Assembly: GCF_902833225.1 (NCBI RefSeq)
Contig: NZ_CADFEI010000002.1
Coordinates: 1 to 64,000 of the forward strand
From: Burkholderia sp. BCC1644
Lineage (GTDB): Bacteria; Pseudomonadota; Gammaproteobacteria; Burkholderiales; Burkholderiaceae
Reading direction: 5' to 3'
DNA length: 64,000 nt
This document shows positions 8,812 through 16,061 of this stretch, in pieces. Numbering within the stretch: the first letter of the stretch is position 1; each line of letters begins with the position of its first letter. The notes under the pieces were generated by a model. It saw nothing but the letters and a program-made list of their open reading frames with translations, did no database searches and was not told where the DNA came from. Both the position numbers and the translations under genes were made by a program.

Positions 8812-9846
8812 ATGAAAGCCCTCGACCGCATTCTCGAATCCGCGCGCCGCCAGCCGATGCGCATCGCGCTGTGCGAAGCCGGCGATCCGCGTGTCCTGCA
8901 AGCCGCCGCACGCGCGACGCGCGACGGCATCGCCCGCATCGTGCTCGTCGGCGACCGTGCGGCCATCCACGCGGCGGCCGCGCGCGACGCGATCGACCTC
9001 GACGGCATGACGCTCGTCGATCCGGCCACCGCGCCGCAACGCGATGCGTATGCCGACGCGCTGCATGCGCTGCGCGCCAAAAAAGGCATGACCGCCGACG
9101 CGGCACGCGACGCAGTGCGCGACCCGTTGACCTGCGCGAACCTGATGGTACGGCTCGGCGACGCGGACGGTTCGGTCGCGGGCGCCGTGCATGCGACCGC
9201 CGACGTCGTGCGCGCGGCGATCCAGCTGATCGGCGTCGATCCGGCGTTCCGGATCGTGTCGAGCTTCTTCCTGATGATGCTGTGCGAGCCGTTCCATACG
9301 ATCAAGGGCGGGCTGATCTTCTCCGACTGCGCGCTCGTCGTCGATCCGGATGCCGACCAGCTCGCCGAGATCGCGATGGCCGCCGCCGACAGCGCGCACG
9401 CGCTGCTCGGCGAGGCGCCGCGCGTCGCGATGCTGTCGTTCTCGACGAGCGGCAGCGCGCATCATGCGGCCGTCGACAAGGTGACGGCCGCGACGGCGCG
9501 CGTGCGCGCACTGCGCCCCGCCCTCGCGATCGACGGCGACGTGCAGCTCGACGCGGCGATCGTCGCCGAGATCGCCGAGCGCAAGATCGCGCATTCGCAG
9601 GTAGGCGGCCACGCGAACGTGCTCGTGTTCCCGAGCCTCGAAGCCGGCAACATCGGCTACAAGCTCGCCGAACGGATCGGCCGCGCGAAGGCCGTCGGGC
9701 CGCTGCTGCAGGGGTTGCGCCGGCCCGCGAACGACCTGTCGCGCGGCTGCGGCGCCGACGACGTGTATCGCGTGATCGCGGCGACCACCGTGCAGGCGCA
9801 GGCGGCCGCGCAACGCGCCGCGACCGGCGAGGCCGCGCACGCATGA
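8812..9846 (+). CDS. pta: Phosphate acetyltransferase
   Basis: 344 residues, the short single-domain form of Pta (EC 2.3.1.8), which turns the acetyl phosphate made by Xsc into acetyl-CoA. Typical segments: RIALCEAGDPRVLQAA near the N-terminus, NLMVRLGDADGSVAGA, VVDPDADQLAEIA and a C-terminal EAGNIGYKLAERIG-type motif. No good Shine-Dalgarno precedes the ATG at 8812; it sits just behind a U-tract. An upstream in-frame start at 8770 would put coding sequence inside the hairpin and is less likely. The stop overlaps the start of the next gene by 4 bp. Confidence 0.93.
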   Translation: MKALDRILESARRQPMRIALCEAGDPRVLQAAARATRDGIARIVLVGDRAAIHAAAARDAIDLDGMTLVDPATAPQRDAYADALHALRAKKGMTADAARDAVRDPLTCANLMVRLGDADGSVAGAVHATADVVRAAIQLIGVDPAFRIVSSFFLMMLCEPFHTIKGGLIFSDCALVVDPDADQLAEIAMAAADSAHALLGEAPRVAMLSFSTSGSAHHAAVDKVTAATARVRALRPALAIDGDVQLDAAIVAEIAERKIAHSQVGGHANVLVFPSLEAGNIGYKLAERIGRAKAVGPLLQGLRRPANDLSRGCGADDVYRVIAATTVQAQAAAQRAATGEAAHA

Positions 9847-10610
9847 CGGCCGACAAACTGGCGATCCTGATCGCGGTGATCGGCGCCGGCAGCTATTTCC
9901 AGACCGTCACGGGCTTCGGCCTCGGAATGATCGTGATGGGCGTGACGAGCGGGTTCGGGCTCGCGCCGCTCGCCACCGTCGCCACGCTGATGAGCGTCGT
10001 GTCGCTCGCGAACGGTGCGACCGCGCTGCCCGGCCGGCTGCATCACATCGACTGGCGCGCGGTCGGCGCGGCGACGCTCGGCATCCTGCCGTCGGTCGTC
10101 GCCGGCGTGCTGCTGCTCGAATGCCTGAGCCGCTCGGCGGCCGACCTGCTGCAACTGATCCTCGGCGCGGTCGTGCTGTACGGCGGCCTGAGCGCGGCGC
10201 TGCGCCCGACGCCGCTCACGGCGCGTTCGGACAACCGCAGCTTCTTCGTCAGCGGCCTGTTCGGCGGGCTGCTGAGCGGGATGTTCGGCGTGTCGGGGCC
10301 GCCGCTGATCTTCCAGTTCTACCGGCAGCCCCTGACGCTCGTGCAGATCCGCTGCGCGCTGATCGTGCTGTTCACGACGACCTCGGCCACACGCGTGCTG
10401 TACAGCGCATGCGAAGGCCAGCTCGATCGCGACATCTGGCTGCTGGCCGCATTCGCGACGCCGGTCGTGATGCTGATGACGGTCGCCGGCCGCCATTACC
10501 CGCCGCCGCTGTCGCCGGTCGCGCTGCGCCGGCTCGCGTTCGGCGTGCTGATGGCGATCGGCGTCGGGCTGATCGCGACGTCGCTGCCTGCGCTGTTGCG
10601 CGGCGTGTAG
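9843..10610 (+). CDS. tauE: TauE/SafE-type sulfite exporter
   Basis: 255 residues, strongly hydrophobic, with about eight membrane segments and the family-typical GAGSYFQTVTGFGLG start and GLLSGMFGVSGPPLIFQFY repeat half. The start ATG overlaps the pta stop (ATGA), so translation is coupled. TauE/SafE proteins export small anionic sulfur compounds. In this operon the natural cargo is sulfite released by Xsc. The frame extends far upstream inside pta, but that part is a shadow of pta in another frame. Confidence 0.9.
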   Translation: MTADKLAILIAVIGAGSYFQTVTGFGLGMIVMGVTSGFGLAPLATVATLMSVVSLANGATALPGRLHHIDWRAVGAATLGILPSVVAGVLLLECLSRSAADLLQLILGAVVLYGGLSAALRPTPLTARSDNRSFFVSGLFGGLLSGMFGVSGPPLIFQFYRQPLTLVQIRCALIVLFTTTSATRVLYSACEGQLDRDIWLLAAFATPVVMLMTVAGRHYPPPLSPVALRRLAFGVLMAIGVGLIATSLPALLRGV

Positions 10611-10683
10611 TGCCGCGTGGTGCGCGCCGCATCGAACGGCCCGACGCGCGGCATCCGGCCGCGACGCGGACATGCTGCCCGCT

Positions 10684-12405
10684 TCACCGCCGCGCGCCGA
10701 TCCAGCGCGCGATCTCGACGAGCCGTTTCATGTCGGGTGCCGACGCGAGGTCGATCGCGAGCCGGTGCCGGTAGTACGGGCCGAGATCGAGCCCGACGCC
10801 AAGCCCGAGGACTCCGACGCGGCCGGCCGCCTCCTGGCGCGCGACCACCTGTTTCAGATGGTTGTCGAGATAGAACGGATCGTTCGCGAGCGCCGTCGCG
10901 CCGTCCATCGGGCTGCCGTCCGAGATCACGACGAGGATCTTGCGCGCCTCCGGCCGCGCCGCAAGCCGCGCGCCGGCCCATTCGACCGCTTCGCCGTCGA
11001 CGCCCTCACGGAACAGGTCGGCCTTGAACAGCGCGGCAATGCCCGTGCGCGCATGCCGCCAGCGCGTGTCCGCGTCCTTGAACACCAGGTGGCCGGTTTC
11101 GTTGAGCCTGCCCGGATGGCGCGGCTTGCCGCGTGCGAGCCAGTCCTGCCGCGCGCGGCCGCCGTTCCACGCGAGCGTCGTGAAACCGAGCACTTCGGTC
11201 GCGAGACCCGCGGCGTCGCCCGCGCGCGCCAGCGTGTCGACCATCAGCGCGACGCCGTCGATCCACGCCTTCATCGAACCCGAGCAGTCGATCAGGAACG
11301 TGAGCGCGCAATCGGCATGCGGCCGCACGCGTTCGAGCCGGAACAGCCGCCGTTCGGCCGGCGAGCTGACGAGCTGCGCGAGCCGGCGGCCATCGAGGCG
11401 GCCCTGCTCCTCGCCGAACGACCAGCCGTCGGCCTGCGGCACGACGAGCGCCGCGCGCAGCACGCGTGCGAGCCGCGTGACGTTGATCCGCTGCGCGGCG
11501 ACCTGCGCATCGAGCCGCTCGCGGTACTCGCGCAGCAATGCCGCGCGGATCTGCGTGGCCGGCCGCCACTCGCGGTCGTAGCGCGTCGTGTACGCACGAT
11601 AGATCGCGCCGCCGCCGTGCAGCACGACGCTGTCGCCCGTCTCCACCATTGCCGGCAGGTCGACGCCCGTCTCGTCGAAATCGACCCACAGCGAAAAATT
11701 CGTCAGCGCATCGTCCTGCTCGCGTGCGTCGTCCGTCTCCGTGTCGACGACAGCCGCGCGCGCGGCGCGGATCATCGACGCAATGCGTCGCGCCAGCGCC
11801 AGCGCATGTTCCGAGAATTCGCGCTGATCGTGCCGGCACCGCTTGAGCCCCGCGAGCGGCACGCCGATCTCGGGCACGATCGCCGCACGCGACGCTTCGA
11901 TCAGGTCTTCCGTTTCTTCCAGCACGGGCCAGCCCGTCAGTCGCGACCATGCGATCTGCGCGACCGTGTAGACGAGGATCCCGACATGCGTATCGGCCTG
12001 CCCCGACCGATGAAACGTGCGTGACCAGGTTTCGAAGCGATGGCGCAGGTTCTGCACGATGCCTCGCATCGCGGGCGGTGCGAGCGATTCGCAGCGCAGT
12101 TGCTCGAGCATTTCGAACAGCACGCGCTCGACCGGATCGTCGCCCGACAGCGCGCGATGCAGGCCCGCGTCGGAATGCAGGATGCGCAGCGCCGCACCGT
12201 CGGCCGCGCCGCGCCACGACGCGAGATCGTCCTCGGCGGCCTGCGCGCGCACGTGCGGCGCATGGATCGGCAGCGGACGCAGGTCGCGGCACACGCGGCC
12301 CGCGCGGTAATGCAGCGCCGCGTCGCGCGTCAGCGCACGCACGGTCGACGCGCCGAGCGCCTCGCGCACCGACGCGCGGCGCGCCGCCTCCCGATCGGCG
12401 CTCAC
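10684..12405 (-). CDS. cobT: Cobaltochelatase CobT-like VWA protein
   Basis: 573 residues from a GTG start at 12405 that overlaps the cobS stop (GTGA), so the two are translationally coupled. The C-terminal VWA domain carries the MIDAS motif DCSGSMK and CobT-typical segments EVLGFTTLAWNGG, GKPRHPGRLNE and ILVVISDGSPMDG. In cobalamin synthesis CobT, CobS and the large CobN form the cobaltochelatase. No cobN or other cob gene is in the window. The neighbouring molybdoenzyme (soeABC) makes a wider metal-insertion role thinkable but unproven. Confidence 0.85.
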   Translation of the reverse strand: MSADREAARRASVREALGASTVRALTRDAALHYRAGRVCRDLRPLPIHAPHVRAQAAEDDLASWRGAADGAALRILHSDAGLHRALSGDDPVERVLFEMLEQLRCESLAPPAMRGIVQNLRHRFETWSRTFHRSGQADTHVGILVYTVAQIAWSRLTGWPVLEETEDLIEASRAAIVPEIGVPLAGLKRCRHDQREFSEHALALARRIASMIRAARAAVVDTETDDAREQDDALTNFSLWVDFDETGVDLPAMVETGDSVVLHGGGAIYRAYTTRYDREWRPATQIRAALLREYRERLDAQVAAQRINVTRLARVLRAALVVPQADGWSFGEEQGRLDGRRLAQLVSSPAERRLFRLERVRPHADCALTFLIDCSGSMKAWIDGVALMVDTLARAGDAAGLATEVLGFTTLAWNGGRARQDWLARGKPRHPGRLNETGHLVFKDADTRWRHARTGIAALFKADLFREGVDGEAVEWAGARLAARPEARKILVVISDGSPMDGATALANDPFYLDNHLKQVVARQEAAGRVGVLGLGVGLDLGPYYRHRLAIDLASAPDMKRLVEIARWIGARR

Positions 12406-13388
12406 CGCCCCGCTCCGGGCTCGCCGCCGGCGCGCGACGCGACCGCCAGTTCCTCGCCGAAACAGCGCTGGTAATACTCGGCGACGACCGGCCGCTCGGC
12501 GTCGTCGCACTTGTTCAGGAACGTGAGCCGGAACGCGAGCGCCGGATCGCGGAAGATCTGGCAGTTCTCGGCCCAGTTGATGACCGTGCGCGGCGACATC
12601 AGCGTGGACAAATCACCGGTCGCGAAGCCGTTGCGCGTCAGCTCGGCGAGGCTCACCATCGATTCGAGCAGCGGGCGGCCGGCTTCGTCGGCGAGTTCCG
12701 GCACGCGCGCACGCACGATGCCGATCTCCTCGTCGCGCGGCAGGTAGTCGAGCGTCGCGACCACGTTCCAGCGGTCCATCTGCGCATGGTTGAGCATCTG
12801 CGTGCCGTGATAGAGCCCGTTCAGGTTGCCGAGCCCGACCGTGTTCGCGGTCGCGAACAGCCGGAACGACGGATGCGGATGGATCACGCGGTTCTGGTCG
12901 AGCAGCGTGAACTTGCCGTCGCGCTCCAGGATCCGCTGGATCACGAACATCACGTCGGGCCGCCCCGCGTCGTATTCGTCGAAGATCAGCGCGACAGGCC
13001 GCTGCAGCGCCCACGGCACGATGCCTTCCTGGAATTCGGTCACCTGCACGTCGTCGCGCACGACGATCGCATCCTTGCCGACGAGGTCGAGCCGGCTGAT
13101 GTGGCCGTCGAGGTTCACGCGCACGCACGGCCAGTTCAGCCGCGCGGCGACCTGCTCGATATGCGTGGACTTGCCGGTGCCGTGCATTCCCTGCACGAGC
13201 ACGCGGCGGTTGCGCGCGAAGCCCGCGAGGATCGCGAGCGTCACGTCCGGGTTGAAGCGGTACGCGTCGTCGACATCGGGCACGTGATCGTCGCGCGCGC
13301 TGAACGCCGGCACCATCAGGTCCGAATCGAAACCGAAGCGTTCGCGGACCGACACCATGCAGTCCGGCTTGTTCGTCACCCCATCCAT
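12402..13388 (-). CDS. cobS: Cobaltochelatase CobS-like AAA+ ATPase
   Basis: 328 residues. The Walker A GMHGTGKST at 67-75 is followed by the HIEQVAARLNWPCVRVNLD block that is a hallmark of CobS, then a Walker B-like ALIFDEYDAG and sensor ATANTVGLGNLNGLYHGTQ. The N-terminus CMVSVRERFGFDSDLMVPAF also matches CobS, which forms hexameric ATPase rings acting on CobN with CobT. The ATG at 13388 has AGGAG upstream. It is divergent from the IclR gene, sharing a promoter region with the dyad at 13415-13431. Confidence 0.88.
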   Translation of the reverse strand: MDGVTNKPDCMVSVRERFGFDSDLMVPAFSARDDHVPDVDDAYRFNPDVTLAILAGFARNRRVLVQGMHGTGKSTHIEQVAARLNWPCVRVNLDGHISRLDLVGKDAIVVRDDVQVTEFQEGIVPWALQRPVALIFDEYDAGRPDVMFVIQRILERDGKFTLLDQNRVIHPHPSFRLFATANTVGLGNLNGLYHGTQMLNHAQMDRWNVVATLDYLPRDEEIGIVRARVPELADEAGRPLLESMVSLAELTRNGFATGDLSTLMSPRTVINWAENCQIFRDPALAFRLTFLNKCDDAERPVVAEYYQRCFGEELAVASRAGGEPGAGR

Positions 13389-13414
13389 TGCACTGCGCTC
13401 CTGTCTGATATTTG

Positions 13415-13431
13415 CGGAACGATTCGTTCCG
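13415..13431. promoter_or_regulatory. Perfect 17-bp palindrome in the cobS/IclR divergent promoter
   Basis: CGGAACGA (13415-13422), T, TCGTTCCG (13424-13431). The core GGAAC-N5-GTTCC matches the dyad in front of xsc. Position between divergent cobS and IclR genes fits an autoregulatory IclR operator. Confidence 0.6.
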
Positions 13432-13534
13432 TTGCCGAAAATGCGTGCCGGTTCGCCGCGCCCGCCGCCCCGCGCGGCCGGCCTGCCGGGCCGTTCGGTA
13501 CAATGGCCGCAGTCCAGTTTCCGGAACGCCCGAC

Positions 13535-14287
13535 ATGCTGCCCGCGGATACGCCCACGCTGCGCGCCTTCGCGCTGCTCGAACATCTCGTCCAGGCCGGC
13601 GACGCCGTGTCGCTCGCCGATCTCGCGCGCAACGTCGACATCCCGAAGGCATCGCTGCACCGGATGCTCGCGTCGCTCGAAGCCGGCGGACTCGTGATCC
13701 GCGAGCCGGGCCGCAAGAACGCGTATGCAATCGGGCCGCGTCTCGCGCGGCTCGGCACCGGCGTGATGCTGCATGCGGGCGCGCGCCGGCTACGCCATGC
13801 GATCCTCGAACGGCTCGTCGCCGATCTCGGCGAAACCTGCAACCTGACCGCGCTGCACGATACGGACGTCGTTTATCTCGACCGCGTCGAGGCCGACTGG
13901 CCGCTGCGTCTCGACCTGAAGCCCGGCTCGCGCGTGCCCGCTTACTGCAGCGCCAGCGGCAAACTGCTGCTCGCGCTGCTGCCGCGCGACGAACGCGCGG
14001 CGCTGGTACGTGCGATGGCGCTGCCGCGCCACACGCCGAACACGATCTCCGACCCCGAGCTGCTCGAAGCCGAACTCGATCGCACCGCGCACAAGGGCGT
14101 CGCGATCGACAACGAGGAATTCGTCGCGGGCATCGTGTGCATCGCGGCACCGATCCTCGCCGACGACGGCACGTGCATTGCCGCCGTCGCCGTCCATGCG
14201 CCCGTGTCGCGCGCACCGCTGTCGCGGCTGCTCGACCACGTGCCGCGCCTGCAGGAAGCAGCCCGCGCGCTCGCGGACACCTTCTAG
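13535..14287 (+). CDS. IclR family transcriptional regulator
   Basis: 250 residues. An N-terminal winged HTH (about 5-65; LADLARNVDIPKASLHRMLASLE) and the IclR effector domain with DLGETCNLTALHDTDVVYLDRVEA, YCSASGKLLLA and KGVAIDNEEFVAGIVCIAAPI. It lies between cobST (divergent) and soeABC (convergent). The ATG at 13535 gives the usual IclR length; no strong ribosome binding site is visible. The shared dyad at the xsc promoter makes it the best candidate for the sulfonate/sulfite regulator, with sulfoacetaldehyde or a related compound as possible effector (inference). Confidence 0.9.
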   Translation: MLPADTPTLRAFALLEHLVQAGDAVSLADLARNVDIPKASLHRMLASLEAGGLVIREPGRKNAYAIGPRLARLGTGVMLHAGARRLRHAILERLVADLGETCNLTALHDTDVVYLDRVEADWPLRLDLKPGSRVPAYCSASGKLLLALLPRDERAALVRAMALPRHTPNTISDPELLEAELDRTAHKGVAIDNEEFVAGIVCIAAPILADDGTCIAAVAVHAPVSRAPLSRLLDHVPRLQEAARALADTF

Positions 14288-14313
14288 TCCGGCGCGGCCA
14301 CGCTCATCCGGCG

Positions 14314-15261
14314 TCATGACGCGCGCTGGTAGTAGATGTTCTGCGGATGCCGCGCATCGGCGAAGAAGAACCAGCGTTCCGCGACCAGCCCCGCGTACTG
14401 GATCACGAATGCCGCGCCGAGCGCGACGGCTGCCGCGACCGACGTGGGTGCGAGCGCACCGGCCCCCGTCAGCACGAACGGCACCGCGAACGCGCCGATC
14501 AGGAAGCCGGCCTTCACCGCGCGCAGCGTACCGTTGCCCTGCCCGTGAAAGAACTCCCGCGTATTGAATGCGCTGGCCGTGAAACCGCGCGACTTCTGTT
14601 CGACCTTCTCATTGCGGATCCCCGTCGCGCTCTGCACGGTCGACTTCGGCCGCAGCCGCGCATTGCGCGCGAGCGACGCGAGCCGGGCCACGCCGCCCGC
14701 GAGCGTCAACACGCAGGCGGCCACCGCGAGCCGGCCCACCAGCGCCGGCGCGAGCCATGCGGCGCAGGCCGTCGCCAGCGTGCAGCCCGACGCGCAGCCG
14801 AGCAGCACGAAGTTCACGAGCGTCAGCGGGCTCGCCCACTCCTGCAGGAAGCGCAGGCACGCGTAGATCATCGCGGTGCACACGAACAGCGCGACGCTCG
14901 CGAGCGCACCGGCCGCACCGATCAGCAGCGTGCCGGGCCAGCCGAACAGGTGCGCCGCGCCATACGCGAACGCACATGCGAGAAACACCGGCAGCGCAAT
15001 GCATTCGCGCGACAGCCACGACGTGCGCCACATCGCGATCGCGCGCCATGCGCGTTCGGGGTGGCCGAGATGGAAGAACGACGCGACCAGGCCGAGCACG
15101 CCGAGCGCGACCGACAGCGCGGCGCCGGTCACGTAGAACGACGCGGCCACGTCGACGCCGGCCAGCCGCGCCAGCGCCTCGACGATCACGAGCGTCAGCA
15201 GCAGGCCCTGTGCGGCGCCGCACAGCGTGGTGAGAAAAACGACCGAAAAGGCTGGGCGCAT
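14314..15261 (-). CDS. soeC: DmsC/NrfD-type membrane anchor of sulfite dehydrogenase
   Basis: 315 residues with about eight hydrophobic helices and the DmsC-like motif FFHLGHPERAWRAI near residue 70. It would anchor a molybdoenzyme to the inner membrane and pass electrons to quinone. The ATG follows GGAG. Last gene of a three-gene unit with the FeS subunit (15299) and the Mo subunit (16062). By itself it could be a DMSO reductase anchor; the assignment to SoeC rests on the Tat-less catalytic subunit and the sulfite-producing context. Confidence 0.75.
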   Translation of the reverse strand: MRPAFSVVFLTTLCGAAQGLLLTLVIVEALARLAGVDVAASFYVTGAALSVALGVLGLVASFFHLGHPERAWRAIAMWRTSWLSRECIALPVFLACAFAYGAAHLFGWPGTLLIGAAGALASVALFVCTAMIYACLRFLQEWASPLTLVNFVLLGCASGCTLATACAAWLAPALVGRLAVAACVLTLAGGVARLASLARNARLRPKSTVQSATGIRNEKVEQKSRGFTASAFNTREFFHGQGNGTLRAVKAGFLIGAFAVPFVLTGAGALAPTSVAAAVALGAAFVIQYAGLVAERWFFFADARHPQNIYYQRAS

Positions 15262-15298
15262 GGGGACTCCGTGTGGTTCTGAATGAAATGCGCGGCGC

Positions 15299-16045
15299 TC
15301 AGCGCGGCGTCGCCAGCGAAACGAGATCGATGTCGCCGCGCGCCGCGCGGGCCTCGAACGACTCGTCCTCATTGCGTCCGTCCGACGCGCTGCCGCATCC
15401 GCCGCTACTGCCACACGCGCACGACGCTTCGGTCTTCACGCGCGGCAGGTAATGATTCGACGGCCGCGTGTCCCATTCGGGCATCAACGTGTAGCCGCCG
15501 CGTTCGCGGATCGCGCGCGACACCTCCGATTCGGGATCGTGCACGTCGCCGAACAGCCGCGCCGAGGTCGGGCACGCGAGCACGCAGGCCGGCTTGCGGT
15601 CGCGCTCGGGCAGCGCCTCGTTGTCGATGCGGTCCGCGCACAGCGTGCACTTCGTCATCTCCTTGCGGCCTTCGTCGAGCTCGCGTGCGCCGTACGGGCA
15701 CGCCCATGCGCAGTATTTGCAGCCGATGCACTTGTCGTAGTCGACCAGCACGATCCCGTCCGACTTGCGCTTGTAGCTCGCGCCGGTCGGACAGACGGGC
15801 ACGCACGGCGGATCCTCGCAGTGCAGGCACGACTTCGGGAAGTGGATCGTGTTGGTCATCGGGAACACGCCGGCTTCGTATGTCTGCACGCGGTTGAAGA
15901 ACGTGCCGGACGGATCGTCGTCGTACGGGCGCAGGTCGGCGAGGCTGCCGGCTTCGCCCGACGTGTTCCACTCCTTGCAACTCGTCACGCAGGCATGGCA
16001 GCCGACGCACACGTTCAGGTCGATGACGAGGGCCATCTGGGTCAT
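15299..16045 (-). CDS. soeB: Four-cluster ferredoxin-like subunit of sulfite dehydrogenase
   Basis: 248 residues. Four Cys clusters for [4Fe-4S] binding: CVGCHACVTSC, CLHCEDPPCVPVC, CIGCKYCAWAC and CTLCADRI...CVLAC, as in DmsB/SoeB/NrfC electron-transfer subunits. There is no signal peptide, so it is cytoplasmic. Odd feature: a C-terminal tail with an extra Cys-rich run (CACGSSGGCGS) outside the core fold. The ATG at 16045 follows AAGGAG. The gap to the Mo subunit gene is 16 bp, indicating an operon. Confidence 0.85.
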   Translation of the reverse strand: MTQMALVIDLNVCVGCHACVTSCKEWNTSGEAGSLADLRPYDDDPSGTFFNRVQTYEAGVFPMTNTIHFPKSCLHCEDPPCVPVCPTGASYKRKSDGIVLVDYDKCIGCKYCAWACPYGARELDEGRKEMTKCTLCADRIDNEALPERDRKPACVLACPTSARLFGDVHDPESEVSRAIRERGGYTLMPEWDTRPSNHYLPRVKTEASCACGSSGGCGSASDGRNEDESFEARAARGDIDLVSLATPR

Positions 16046-16061
16046 GGTTGTGCTCCTTCGT

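Noticed and set aside
6772-9840. A 1022-codon minus-strand frame opposite xsc and pta
   Set aside because: Composition of an antisense shadow (Arg, His, Ala rich) and it spans two well-recognised genes on the other strand.
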